Origin: Nitrospirota bacterium
GTDB lineage: Bacteria; Nitrospirota; Nitrospiria; Nitrospirales; UBA8639
Direction of reading: 5' to 3'
Assembly (NCBI GenBank): GCA_027623995.1
Contig: JAQBUF010000031.1
Location: forward strand, 1 to 36,258
Length of the DNA stretch: 36,258 nt
This document shows positions 25,494 to 34,103 of the stretch, piece after piece (position 1 is the first letter of the stretch; every line of letters begins with the position of its first letter). Made by a program: the position numbers and the translations under genes. The notes beneath the pieces were generated by a model. It saw only the letters and a program-made list of their open reading frames with translations, was not told the DNA's origin and did no database searches.

Positions 25494-27716
25494 CTATTGC
25501 CCTTGGACGTGAATCTGGGACAGGTCACCAATGCCTAAAAATAATTCATCCACTTTCCGTAGCAACGATAAACGATTGGCGCGCACCTCAGGTTCAGGCG
25601 CATTGACCAATACCCCATCAAAAAACGCATCGATGGGAGTTTTCAGCTCAATCAGCGTCTGCAAAGCCCTAGAGTAATCCATTGCAGCAATTGAGGCGGC
25701 TACGGTTTCTTGAGCCAGATCAATGGCCTGGATCAAGGCCTGTTCGGATTGATGGACCAAAAGGTCAGGATTGACATCGTGTGAGGTCCATTGCTCCTTT
25801 TCGACTAACCGATGAGCCCGCTTAAATCCCACCATCAACGGATCAAACTCCTCCAGATAGGTGATGGCTTGCAGGGCTTTCATCCGCGAGAACAAGTCAG
25901 TCATCAAGAACTGCCCGACGGGTCGCCCCTTAAGCACGGCCTCCATCACATCTTCTCGAAACCCATGAACCGTTCGTCCATAAAATCGCAGTCGATCAGC
26001 CAGAAATTCGAGTAGTAAGGGAAGCGGCACCTGGCTACTCTTATCCTGCTCTTTTTCCACAAGTTGAATTGACGGCACGCCCTGTTTTTCTAATAATTGT
26101 TCGGTCTGGCGAAGAAGATCCACGAGATTAAGGTTGATCCCACTTTCCACCAAAATCCGAACCAGACCAAACGCCTGGCGTCGAAGTGCAAACGGATCTT
26201 CGGATCCCGACGGCACCATGCCCACATGAAAAAATGCCGCAAGCGTATCCAAGCGATCGGCCAGGGAAAGCAACCGACCGACAGGCGTCGCTGGAATCGT
26301 ATCCTCGGGGGTGCGAGGTTGATAATACTCCCCTAAGGCCTGGCAAACATCGGAAGGCTCACCATTGTACTCGGCATAGACTCTTCCCATCACGCCTTGC
26401 AGCGTGGGAAACTCCCCAACCATTCCGGTTGAGAGATCCGCCTTACTCAACAAGGCGGCCCGTTGAGAGATCTCTCGAAGATCTGCAAACCCCGCAGCAT
26501 CAGCCATGCCCCCAATCAAGGACATGGTTCGTTCCGTCTTCCGGTACAACGTACCAAGTTTTTTATGGAACACGACCCCACTGAGGCGATTAACGCGATC
26601 AGCAAGTTTACCTTTGCAATCATCTTCAAAGAAGTACCGCGCATCTGACAGACGAGCGGACAACACACGTTCATTCCCCACGGTAATTAAATCCATGTTC
26701 GGAATCCGCATATTTGTCGGTGCAAAGAATTGTGGTAACAAACTGCCCTTCGCATTGACCACAGAGAAAAACCCTTGATGCTCCTTCATCGAAGTAATGA
26801 GCACTTCTGGAGGCAAGGCGAGATATTTTTTATCAAATGACCCACACACCAAATTAGGACATTCCAGGGAGAACACCGCTTGTTCTAATAACTCGTCATG
26901 ATTGGCCTGAAAGGCCTGCCCCTTCACGGACTTCCCCAGCGCCTTAATGAGACCCTGTAGTACCACACGACGCCGAAGAGGATCTGCCACCACACCCGCT
27001 TTTTCGAGTGTCCCCTCATAGGCTTCAGGCCCTTTCACTTCTATTCCCTTCACGGCCGTTGCCGATGGTATCTTGCCCGTCATGAATCGATGTCCCCAGG
27101 TCCGATTCCCCGACTTCACCCCAGCCAATTCAATCGATATCGTACGGCTTCCCAGGAGGGCAACAATCCATCGGATGGGTCGAGGATATCGAACGCCCGA
27201 GGCATTCCATCGCATGGTCTTGGGAAAAGAGAGTCGTTGAATAAGAAGGGAAAGCATCTCAGCTAACACCACATCCGTGCGACGACCTTCTTGGCGTTGT
27301 ACCGCGCAGACATATTCGCCTTTCGGTGTTTCTCGAACCTCGAGAGACTTCGCATCGAGGCCTTGGGACTTGGCAAACCCTTCCGCAGCTTTCGTGGGTT
27401 GCCCTTGCGCATCAAAAGCCACGGCCTTTGATGGCCCGAGGACTTCTTGAGAGATCGACGTTTGTTTGAGGGCCACGTGTTCCATGATCACCGCTAAACG
27501 ACGTGGGGTCCCGAATGCCCGAATGGCCCCATGAGCAATACGTTGTTCGGTAAAGGTCGTATCAAGTAATTGTGCCAATTGTGTCATCGCTGGCTGAATC
27601 ATTTGCCAGGGCAATTCTTCAGAGCCAATTTCAAAAAGAAACGAAGAGGTGGCAGGAACCGAGGATTTGGGCTTTGGCTTGGAAGATTGAGACTTTTTGT
27701 TTGGTGATGTTTTCAT
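25494..27716 (-). CDS. glyS: Glycyl-tRNA synthetase beta subunit
   Basis: 740 residues, against the usual 690 or so. It forms the tetramer with GlyQ that charges tRNA-Gly. SSFLFEIGSEELPWQMIQPA opens the conserved domain, then GTPRRLAVI, EGFAKSQGL, GVRYPRPIRWIVALLG and EHQGFFSV. FGLVRILVESGINLNL lies in the helical part, with the anticodon-binding-like end LVNAPEPEVRANRLSLL. The first 25 residues (MKTSPNKKSQSSKPKPKSS...) form a basic low-complexity extension unusual for GlyS. It starts 9 bases after glyQ, so it is clearly one operon. Confidence 0.96.
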   Translation of the reverse strand: MKTSPNKKSQSSKPKPKSSVPATSSFLFEIGSEELPWQMIQPAMTQLAQLLDTTFTEQRIAHGAIRAFGTPRRLAVIMEHVALKQTSISQEVLGPSKAVAFDAQGQPTKAAEGFAKSQGLDAKSLEVRETPKGEYVCAVQRQEGRRTDVVLAEMLSLLIQRLSFPKTMRWNASGVRYPRPIRWIVALLGSRTISIELAGVKSGNRTWGHRFMTGKIPSATAVKGIEVKGPEAYEGTLEKAGVVADPLRRRVVLQGLIKALGKSVKGQAFQANHDELLEQAVFSLECPNLVCGSFDKKYLALPPEVLITSMKEHQGFFSVVNAKGSLLPQFFAPTNMRIPNMDLITVGNERVLSARLSDARYFFEDDCKGKLADRVNRLSGVVFHKKLGTLYRKTERTMSLIGGMADAAGFADLREISQRAALLSKADLSTGMVGEFPTLQGVMGRVYAEYNGEPSDVCQALGEYYQPRTPEDTIPATPVGRLLSLADRLDTLAAFFHVGMVPSGSEDPFALRRQAFGLVRILVESGINLNLVDLLRQTEQLLEKQGVPSIQLVEKEQDKSSQVPLPLLLEFLADRLRFYGRTVHGFREDVMEAVLKGRPVGQFLMTDLFSRMKALQAITYLEEFDPLMVGFKRAHRLVEKEQWTSHDVNPDLLVHQSEQALIQAIDLAQETVAASIAAMDYSRALQTLIELKTPIDAFFDGVLVNAPEPEVRANRLSLLRKVDELFLGIGDLSQIHVQGQ

Positions 27717-27725
27717 GCCGAAGCG

Positions 27726-28694
27726 TTATTTCTTTTTCGAGGATGGCGCAACGGTCCTAGAGCCAGATTTGGCCCGTTTGATTGTTGAAGTGCGCGTGGC
27801 TCCCTTTGATGGAATTTCCGCACTAGCTTTCTTTAATAACGGAAACCCCATACTCTCTCGACGTTCAACATACGCCGTAGCGCAGGCTCGAGCTAAACCC
27901 CGCACTCGTCCAATATACCCCGTTCGTTCCGTCACACTGATTGCCCCACGAGCATCCAACACATTAAACAGATGTGAGGACTTCATGCAGTAATCATAGG
28001 CCGGAAGGACCAGACCCCGTTCCAAGAGTTTGCGACATTCCGTTTCACTGGATGTAAACATCTCACTCACCATGCTGACATCAGCGACCTCAAAATTATA
28101 TGTCGAGAACTGCACTTCGGCATCATGAAAAAGATCACCATAGGTCGTGCCTGGGCTCCAAATGAGGTCATAGACGTTATCGACTTCCTGAATATACATC
28201 GCAATACGTTCGGTCCCATAGGTCAGCTCAACGGTGATAGGATCAAGAGCTTGTCCGCCAGCTTCTTGGAAATAGGTAAACTGCGTGATTTCCATACCAT
28301 CCAATCGCACTTCCCATCCCAAACCCCATGCACCGAGTGTTGGAGACTCCCAATCATCTTGGATGAATTGAATGTCATGTTTTCTAGGATCAATCCCAAG
28401 GGCCGCTAAACTTTCGAGATAGAGAGATTGAATATTATCCTGGCAAGGTTTCATGACCACTTGATATTGGTAGTAATGTTGAAGGCGGTTTGGATTTTCG
28501 CCATACCGGCCATCAGTCGGACGGCGACAAGGTTCAACATAGGCGGCCCGCCAAGGTTCAGGACCTAAGGCACGAAGAAACGTGGCAGGATTAAAGGTGC
28601 CGGCACCCTTTTCCACATCATAGGGTTGGCAAATAATGCACTGTTGTTTTGCCCAAAAATGATGGAGGGTAAGAATGAGATCCTGGACGGTCAC
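27726..28694 (-). CDS. glyQ: Glycyl-tRNA synthetase alpha subunit
   Basis: 322 residues, a little longer than usual (about 300). It is the catalytic class II partner of Gly[19 protein letters not shown] opens the protein, then [43 protein letters not shown] and [18 protein letters not shown], all standard. After [30 protein letters not shown], the last 36 residues ([19 protein letters not shown]...) are basic and Ser-rich. The start is GTG without a clear ribosome site. Confidence 0.96.
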   Translation of the reverse strand: MTVQDLILTLHHFWAKQQCIICQPYDVEKGAGTFNPATFLRALGPEPWRAAYVEPCRRPTDGRYGENPNRLQHYYQYQVVMKPCQDNIQSLYLESLAALGIDPRKHDIQFIQDDWESPTLGAWGLGWEVRLDGMEITQFTYFQEAGGQALDPITVELTYGTERIAMYIQEVDNVYDLIWSPGTTYGDLFHDAEVQFSTYNFEVADVSMVSEMFTSSETECRKLLERGLVLPAYDYCMKSSHLFNVLDARGAISVTERTGYIGRVRGLARACATAYVERRESMGFPLLKKASAEIPSKGATRTSTIKRAKSGSRTVAPSSKKK

Positions 28695-28844
28695 AGGGGG
28701 TGTTGGAAACCTATGTTGAAGGGTCAGATGAGCGATCGGAATGAGTAAAAAAACATCAAGATCTTTGTTTCAATCAACGAATTTTGAAAGTAGCAATAAA
28801 GGGTGGTAGTGTCAAGATAACAGGTTGATAAATCAGGAGAACAC

Positions 28845-28873
28845 TTGCCTTTTTATCAAGGCTTGATTATATT
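28845..28873 (+). promoter_or_regulatory. Sigma-70-type promoter for the lipoprotein
   Basis: TTGCCT and TATATT are separated by exactly 17 bases, about 34 bases before the ATG at 28907, and a perfect AAGGAGGAG follows. Confidence 0.6.
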
Positions 28874-28906
28874 GCCCACTCGTTCAGCATTAAGGAGGAG
28901 AATTTT

Positions 28907-29215
28907 ATGAAGATCACGCTTTCTCTGTTTCGTAGTTTCTTAGGTATTTCTGCTGCGGCGCTACTTATGTTTGGTTGTGCAGAAATACAAATGGAAGGTG
29001 GAGGCTCTGGGTCCAGTGGGTCTGGGTCAAGTACAGCAACCCCTGCTCCAGTCTCTAGTGCAGATGTCGCCTCGGGTCACTATGGCGATGATCTCAATGC
29101 CTGTCTCAGTCGGATCCCAAGCAGTTCCACGGACGCACAACGAATGCTAGCGACAAGCACCTGCCAACGTGACGAAGCTGCCCGAAAATCCATTGATGCT
29201 GTCCCAGGAAAGTAA
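28907..29215 (+). CDS. Small Gly/Ser-linker lipoprotein
   Basis: 102 residues; strong AAGGAGGAG ribosome site. Signal peptide with lipobox LMFGC (Cys near residue 24), then a Gly/Ser/Thr/Pro linker (residues 30-52). A short C-terminal domain has two cysteines (LNACLSRIPSSS, TSTCQRDEAARKS) that could form a disulfide. No enzyme motif. It is transcribed away from glyQ from its own promoter, with a hairpin after the stop. Confidence 0.75.
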   Translation: MKITLSLFRSFLGISAAALLMFGCAEIQMEGGGSGSSGSGSSTATPAPVSSADVASGHYGDDLNACLSRIPSSSTDAQRMLATSTCQRDEAARKSIDAVPGK

Positions 29216-29229
29216 CTGGACACGTCACG

Positions 29230-29264
29230 GCTGGAATTGAAGATCTAGCCTTCAAGCCTCCAGC
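29230..29264 (+). terminator. Hairpin after the lipoprotein gene
   Basis: GCTGGA-a-TTGAAG and CTTCAA-gcc-TCCAGC form 12 pairs with a small bulge and a 7-base loop, 15 bases after the stop. Only TTCCTT follows, so it is a weak terminator or an RNA end. A second 10-bp inverted repeat (AGGCAGGTAG/CTACCTGCCT, 29293-29341) follows. Confidence 0.5.
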
Positions 29265-29507
29265 TTCCTTACAAGACATACGCACGCAATACAGGCAGGT
29301 AGCGAAGACACCTTGCACAAAGGATTATTCTCTACCTGCCTCTTCTCCCACAAACACCCCCCCTCATTCCCCTGTGCCCTTGGATAGGACATTGAAAGGT
29401 GTAAATCGGATCATACCGAAAACATCGGGTTATCCCTACGGCCATCCAATCCTGGATTCATGGAATTTCTTCTCCCTGCCTCCTAATTCCTGCAAGCATT
29501 TTTTCTT

Positions 29508-29597
29508 GTGTAGCTGCACGATCTTATCGTGCCTTCTTCACATGCATCAAGGGCTCATGACGCCCGGAAGAGGCAGCATGAGATGCTGCAACTACAC
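29508..29597. repeat. REP-like inverted pair (BIME)
   Basis: The left unit reads GTGTAGCTGCACGATC with palindrome GCACGAT-CTT-ATCGTGC (29516-29532). The right unit, on the minus strand, reads GTGTAGTTGCAGCATC with palindrome GCAGCAT-CTC-ATGCTGC (29589-29573). Flanks and loops match while stems differ by paired changes, the hallmark of REP hairpins. The GTAG tetranucleotide is the standard REP head. The same two unit types occur at 19406-19527. Confidence 0.75.
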
Positions 29598-29702
29598 AGA
29601 AGACTTGGCAACGCGTTTGCCTAAAAAAAAGAGAGTAGCAAGCACCCATGAAAGCTGGCACAAAATTATTGGCAGCGGATGGTATTGTGCTGCCAGAACC
29701 AT
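29592..29702 (-). CDS. Possible 36-residue membrane protein
   Basis: The frame from ATG at about 29702 gives MVLAAQYHPLPIILCQL and a hydrophobic helix ending LFFLGKRVAKSSV. Its TAG stop is the GTAG of the REP unit, a common position for REP insertion. No good ribosome site, so only a weak case. Confidence 0.25.
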   Translation of the reverse strand: MVLAAQYHPLPIILCQLSWVLATLFFLGKRVAKSSV

Positions 29703-29879
29703 AAATTCTGTATGATCCTGTAAATCCCCCGCTTCAAGAAACATATCTGAATTTGACCGTCTAAGACCCTGATGATACAGTCCATTCGCTCGATAAAACC
29801 GCAAAAAAATTCCCTTCTTCGTTGAATCCCTAGAATCCATGATTCTCAAGATACTTTTAGATATTGCCCGGACTTCACC

Positions 29880-30665
29880 ATGAAACAAGTCTTAACCATC
29901 GCGGGCTCCGATTCCGGGGGAGGCGCTGGCATTCAGGCTGATCTCAAAGCCATGTCGGCCAATGGTACCTTTGCGATGTCGGTGATTACTTCGATCACGG
30001 CACAAAACACCAAAGGCGTCACGGCCATCCATGATCTTCCCGATACGATTATTGAAGCGCAAATCGATGCGATCTTCGACGACTTTGAAGTCGCAGCAGT
30101 AAAAACCGGAATGCTTTCAACCGCCACGATCACGGCACTGGTCGGTCGAAAAATGAAACAGTACGGAGTCACTAAGCTTGTCGTCGATCCCGTGATGGTC
30201 TCGAAAAGTGGCCATGACCTGTTACAACCCAACGCCATTGATTGGATGAAGCAAGACCTCATCCCTCTGGCCTACCTCCTCACCCCGAATATTCCCGAAG
30301 CTGAACGTTTGACCGGCACGACTATTCGGACTCTCAAAGAGGCCAGGGAAGCCGCGAAAATCCTGCACCAATTGGGCTGCCAACATGTCCTCATTAAAGG
30401 TGGCCATTTACTCGAACGTCCAGCCACCGATCTTTTGTATGATGGGCGCTTCTTTCGAATGTTTCCCGGGGACTTTATCGACACCAACACCACCCATGGA
30501 ACCGGATGCACCTTTGCCTCAGCCATTACCGCACAACTCGCTTTGGGAAAACCCATCACCGAGGCCATTGAAGCGGCCAAAACCTATACCACATCGGCCA
30601 TTCGTCATGGACTAAACATTGGCCATGGGCATGGTCCCACCAACCATTTCTTTTTTCTGTCCTAA
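29880..30665 (+). CDS. thiD: Hydroxymethylpyrimidine (phosphate) kinase
   Basis: 261 residues. It phosphorylates HMP and HMP-P in thiamine synthesis. TIAGSDSGGGAGIQADLKAM, VKTGMLS, DPVMVSKSGHDLL, TPNIPEAERLTG, VLIKGGHL and THGTGCTFASAI (anion hole, catalytic Asp implied in the TGC loop) all fit the ribokinase fold. The C-terminus GHGHGPTNHF is typical. No other thi genes are nearby. Confidence 0.95.
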   Translation: MKQVLTIAGSDSGGGAGIQADLKAMSANGTFAMSVITSITAQNTKGVTAIHDLPDTIIEAQIDAIFDDFEVAAVKTGMLSTATITALVGRKMKQYGVTKLVVDPVMVSKSGHDLLQPNAIDWMKQDLIPLAYLLTPNIPEAERLTGTTIRTLKEAREAAKILHQLGCQHVLIKGGHLLERPATDLLYDGRFFRMFPGDFIDTNTTHGTGCTFASAITAQLALGKPITEAIEAAKTYTTSAIRHGLNIGHGHGPTNHFFFLS

Positions 30666-30710
30666 CTCACACTTCCTCTTTAGCCACTAACGCGCTAAAA
30701 TCCTCCTGTG

Positions 30711-30828
30711 AATGTTGAAAAAAGCCACCAGCGGCGTTCTCGCCATTTTGCCGTGCTCACGTACTACATGTACGCTCCGCTCGTCAAAATGACTGCGGCC
30801 TTGCTGGACGGACTTTTTTGAACATTCC
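30711..30828. repeat. 118-bp palindromic repeat, full copy
   Basis: It begins GAATGTTGAAAAAAG and ends CTTTTTTGAACATTC. Inner matches include CCAGC/GCTGG, CATTTTG/CAAAATG and ACGTAC around TACGT-like centres, so both arms pair over most of their length. It lies 45 bases after thiD. A 29-base start of the same element recurs at 32716. Similar palindromes are familiar to me from Nitrospira-type genomes, but no name is certain. Confidence 0.7.
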
Positions 30829-30877
30829 CAATCTAAGTTAATCGACAACCACCACTTTCGTTGTTCAGGATTTCCTG

Positions 30878-31678
30878 ATGGAAGCCACACAGACGACACT
30901 TTCCCTTGAATACCCATTGGGGCAAACCTCGGCCCTATTCACCGAACCTGGCGAAGGCTCAAGCACCGTAGTCATCCTCTGCCATGGTTTTTTGTCCAAT
31001 AAAAATAGTCGCACCAATCTTCGACTCACGGAGTTACTCGTTCCGAAAGGAATCAGCACGATTTCCTTTGATTGGTGTGGCATGGGGGATTCCAGCGGAA
31101 CATTTGCAGACCTCACGATTGGCAACTGCCAGATTCAGCTAGAATCCGTCATAGAGGATATGAAGAAAAAAGGCTACCAATGCATTGGACTCATCGGCTC
31201 AAGCTTTGGAGGACTACTAGCGATCTTGGTAGGAGCCAGTCACCCCGAGTTGTTTGCCATCGGACTCAAATGTCCTGTGCCGGACTTCCCGGAAATGCTC
31301 GAATTGGAATTTGGGCAAGCTGGCCTGAATAAATGGAAGCAGACAAACACCATCCCGAATGTGACCGGCGGACCAGAGCCCACGGCATTGAATTTCGAGT
31401 TTTTTCAGGAGTGCAGCCAATTCAATGCCTATGCACAAGCAAAAGCCATCACAGTGCCCTGCCTCATTGTCCACGGAAAACAGGATGAATTGGTTCCACT
31501 CCACCAAATTCCCCAATTACATGAGAGCCTAGCGGGAGAGAAGAAACTGCTCTTACTCCCCGACGCAGATCATCACTTTGGGCGACCTGAGGATTTCCGT
31601 ACCATGAGTATCGCATTAAAAGATTGGATGGTGACGCACAGCACCTCCTCCCTCACGACTTCGCGGAGTCCTTCATGA
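30878..31678 (+). CDS. Alpha/beta hydrolase
   Basis: 266 residues, cytosolic. VVILCHGFLSNKNS is the oxyanion strand, GLIGSSFGGLLAI holds the nucleophile Ser (GSSFGG), VHGKQDELVP the Asp, and DADHHFGRP the His. This is the serine aminopeptidase / acyl-esterase-like group; the substrate is unknown. Its TGA overlaps the next ATG (ATGA), so the two are translationally coupled. Confidence 0.8.
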   Translation: MEATQTTLSLEYPLGQTSALFTEPGEGSSTVVILCHGFLSNKNSRTNLRLTELLVPKGISTISFDWCGMGDSSGTFADLTIGNCQIQLESVIEDMKKKGYQCIGLIGSSFGGLLAILVGASHPELFAIGLKCPVPDFPEMLELEFGQAGLNKWKQTNTIPNVTGGPEPTALNFEFFQECSQFNAYAQAKAITVPCLIVHGKQDELVPLHQIPQLHESLAGEKKLLLLPDADHHFGRPEDFRTMSIALKDWMVTHSTSSLTTSRSPS

Positions 31679-32145
31679 AAGACACCGCACCCCCTCTTCG
31701 CGAAGAACAACTAGAAGTGGTGCGGGTTCTGTATCCTTGGTACAAAGAAGAAGTTTATCGCCGGCGAGAACAGATGGTACGTCTCACTGCCTTTGGAAGC
31801 GCCTTCCTCGTGCTTCTGCTCATCACGATCTTGGCACTCGCACCACCGTATCCCGTGGACCCCATCGTAAGAATTTTCTCAATGTCAGGCGTCGCCTTAT
31901 TCTCGGCCTTATTCATCTACCTCATCTTGCAACAACGAGACCGCCATCGCCTGGCAAAGAAAACGTTGATCGAAATCGAAAAAGTCCTCGGGCTCTACGA
32001 TGAAGGCGTCTACCTGGAAGGCAAAACACTCTACCCTGAAGATTGGCAAACCGCCTGGCTGAGTGATCGAAGCGTCACCGTCTACATCGCCGTAATCGCC
32101 GCACTCGCCGTGCTTGTCATTGCGTCGGTACTGGCAAAAGGGTGA
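31675..32145 (+). CDS. Two-helix membrane protein with cytoplasmic loop
   Basis: 156 residues starting MKDTAPPLREEQLE, after GCGGAG and overlapping the hydrolase gene by ATGA. A basic N-terminal helix is followed by membrane helices at about 38-55, 66-83 and 135-153 (VYIAVIAALAVLVIASVLA). EIEKVLGLYDEGVYL lies between the second and third. No known domain. Coupling suggests it works with the hydrolase (inference). Confidence 0.65.
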   Translation: MKDTAPPLREEQLEVVRVLYPWYKEEVYRRREQMVRLTAFGSAFLVLLLITILALAPPYPVDPIVRIFSMSGVALFSALFIYLILQQRDRHRLAKKTLIEIEKVLGLYDEGVYLEGKTLYPEDWQTAWLSDRSVTVYIAVIAALAVLVIASVLAKG

Positions 32146-32203
32146 AGTCTCCAAATACGACTAAGAGTAATAACCTAACGTTTCATCGAAAAGTGATGGC
32201 ATC

Positions 32204-32713
32204 ATGATTAAACCCTACCGTGGAGTTCTCCCGACCATTGCCACAAGTGCCTTTGTTGAAGACACCGCCGTGGTTGTTGGTGATGTCGTGATTGATTCAG
32301 AATCAAGTGTCTGGTTTAACACCGTCATTCGTGGAGACGTGCATTACATTCGCATCGGACATCGGACCAACATTCAAGACCTGAGTCTCCTCCATGTGAC
32401 TCATGACACCCACCCTCTCATTATTGGCGATGATGTGACCGTAGGCCATCACGTCACCTTGCACGGATGTACCATTCGCAATCGAGTACTGATCGGGATG
32501 GGAAGTATCGTCATGGACGGCGCCATCATTGCAGACGATTGCATCATTGGTGCCGGATCATTAGTAACGGAAGGAACAATCATTCCCTCCCATAGCTTAG
32601 CGATAGGCTCACCGGCTCGCGTCAAACGCCCACTCAATGAAAAGGAAGTCGCCTGGCTCAAGGAATCCGCAAGCAACTATGTGCAATATGCCAGCCAATA
32701 CCTAACAGATTAG
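32204..32713 (+). CDS. Gamma-class carbonic anhydrase-like hexapeptide protein
   Basis: 169 residues, a left-handed beta helix (VVVGDVVIDSESSVWFNTVIRGD, IRIGHRTNIQDLSLLHVTHD, IIGDDVTVGHHVTLHGC). The repeated I/V-x-x-x-x pattern and histidines in LHVTHD, GHHV and LHG match the zinc ligands of the YrdA/PaaY/CamH group. Many members lack measured activity. The C-terminal helix (EKEVAWLKESASNYVQ) packs on the trimer. Independent of the upstream pair (58-base gap). Confidence 0.85.
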   Translation: MIKPYRGVLPTIATSAFVEDTAVVVGDVVIDSESSVWFNTVIRGDVHYIRIGHRTNIQDLSLLHVTHDTHPLIIGDDVTVGHHVTLHGCTIRNRVLIGMGSIVMDGAIIADDCIIGAGSLVTEGTIIPSHSLAIGSPARVKRPLNEKEVAWLKESASNYVQYASQYLTD

Positions 32714-32715
32714 GG

Positions 32716-32744
32716 GAATGTTGAAAAAGAGCGTCAGAGGCGTT
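32716..32744 (+). repeat. Partial copy of the 118-bp palindrome
   Basis: GAATGTTGAAAAAGAGCGTC and the following AGAGGCGTT match the left start of the element at 30711. The right half is absent. It begins three bases after the carbonic-anhydrase-like stop. Confidence 0.6.
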
Positions 32745-32754
32745 TTTTGTAGAC

Positions 32755-32865
32755 GTGAAGCGTAACCCGTGATGCGTGAAGCGTCTAGAAAAGGAACAAG
32801 GTGAAGAAGAACAGATAAAGGGTACAACATTTTTTATTCCTAACGCATCACGCATTACGCTTCAC
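32755..32865. repeat. 23-bp inverted-repeat element
   Basis: GTGAAGCGTAACCCGTGATG... (32755-32777) and its complement, ACGCATCACGCATTACGCTTC... (32843-32865), agree at 21 of 23 positions around a 65-base centre. The unit GTGAtGCGTGAaGCGT repeats. It abuts the 5' end of the SDR-like gene. Confidence 0.7.
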
Positions 32866-32885
32866 ACATTACGAAATTCGCCCTA

Positions 32886-33743
32886 CTGAACGAAATCTTT
32901 GAACCTCCGGCCTTTGCGGTTGTAGGAGAACTCGATATTTCCTCCCCACATCCACTCCCTCTCGTCATCCTAGGTGCTGGCTATACCGGAAGGTATCTCT
33001 ACCAACAAGCCATGCAGGATTGCTGGCAAGTCTTTGCCACGAGCCGATCCCCCGAAACCCACTTGCCATATGTCGAGCCTTCAGCTCGCATTCATTTTGA
33101 CTTGGAGCAACACGACACTTGGAACAACCTTCCCACTCCCGCGAATATCGTCTGGTGCTTCCCAGCCCTTCCACAAAACACCGCCTCGATATTTTCCAAA
33201 GAAATGACCGGAAAGGGATCTCGGATTCTCCTCCTAGGTAGCACCTCTGCCTATTCTCCAAAAGAGGAGGACCTCACAGATGAACAGGATCCACTCAACA
33301 TGACCCTCCAGCGTGTCCAGAGCGAAGAACATCTACGCGAGACCTACAACGCCATCGTCCTCAGACTCGCCGGCCTCTACGGCCCAGGCCGTCACGTATT
33401 GAATTGGATCAGAAAAGGCAAAATCAAAAACACCACCCGCTACGTCAATCTCATTCACATCGAAGACGTCGCCGCCCAATGCCTTGCCGCCTTAGAACAA
33501 GCTCCTCCAGGATCAAGCTATATCGTAAGCGATGGCACCCCTCGCCTATGGTCAGACATCTGTGAGTATGCTACGACTCAGTGGAACATCCCAAACCCCG
33601 AGCCAACCCTTCCTAAAGACCAAGGCAAACGCCTGTCCCCTCAAAAAATTTTGAATGAGCTGAACTATGAGTTGAGACATCCGAATCTGTTTGAAGAGTT
33701 GGATAAGATTGAGGGGAACGAGGATGGAACTGTTGACGCATGA
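32886..33743 (+). CDS. SDR/epimerase-like protein without a standard start
   Basis: The first ATG in this frame (33012) follows the sequence PLVILGAGYTGRYLYQQ, the Rossmann GxGYxG nucleotide loop of SDR/NmrA-like enzymes, so the protein must begin earlier. No ATG, GTG or TTG exists between the stop at 32841 and 33012. CTG at 32886 (LNEIFEPPAF) or ATT at 32868 are the only plausible starts. LLLGSTSAYS near the catalytic position, VLRLAGLYGPGRHVL and YVNLIHIEDVAAQCL match YeeZ-like epimerases. The repeat just upstream may have replaced the original start. Coordinates assume CTG. Confidence 0.7.
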   Translation: MNEIFEPPAFAVVGELDISSPHPLPLVILGAGYTGRYLYQQAMQDCWQVFATSRSPETHLPYVEPSARIHFDLEQHDTWNNLPTPANIVWCFPALPQNTASIFSKEMTGKGSRILLLGSTSAYSPKEEDLTDEQDPLNMTLQRVQSEEHLRETYNAIVLRLAGLYGPGRHVLNWIRKGKIKNTTRYVNLIHIEDVAAQCLAALEQAPPGSSYIVSDGTPRLWSDICEYATTQWNIPNPEPTLPKDQGKRLSPQKILNELNYELRHPNLFEELDKIEGNEDGTVDA

Positions 33744-33778
33744 AGAAGGAATTTATTTGAAATTTTTACTAGTTTGTA

Positions 33779-33985
33779 AATGCAGGGTTTCGCCCCTGCA
33801 GACGAGGCCCTTTTGTTTCGGCAAAAGGACCCAAAACCATTCTTGCCTGTGCGCGGCCCTACGGGTGAACTCCGCCACCTTGCCGAATTAAGATGGCTCA
33901 GAAACTCGCTGGGCTCAAACAGTCTTCGCCAAAAAGTCGAATTCGGCAAGGCGGCTACGCCGCGCCCAAGGCGGGAGACCAGTAT
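33779..33985 (+). repeat. Structured repeat, copy 2, 3' of the SDR gene
   Basis: TGCAGGG-tttcgc-CCCTGCA (33781-33800) and CCTTTTG-tttcgg-CAAAAGG (33809-33828) are hairpins, followed by CCATTCTTGCC, AACTCGC, GGGCTCAAACA, TCGCC and TCGAATTCGGC. This order matches copy 1. In both copies it starts within 40 bases of a stop codon on the same strand. The remaining interval to 34060 has no gene. Confidence 0.65.
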
Positions 33986-34103
33986 TAATCAAGTCAATTG
34001 TTCAAACGTGGGTCAGAAAAAACAGCCATTTCTAAAGTTCAATACTCATATTTGTACTATTGGAGTGCCCCCCGAAATTTGGCCACCTGATATGTTAGGT
34101 TTT

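Larger units (their letters stand above)
29216..29879. other. Non-coding interval before thiD
   Basis: It contains the hairpin at 29230, a 10-bp inverted repeat at 29293/29341 and the REP-like pair at 29508-29597. A plus-strand frame at 29374-29715 runs through the repeats without a ribosome site and looks accidental. No riboswitch (TPP-type) is recognisable before thiD. Confidence 0.5.

Noticed and set aside
29374-29715. 113-codon plus-strand frame before thiD
   Set aside because: It spans the REP-like pair and has no start signals.
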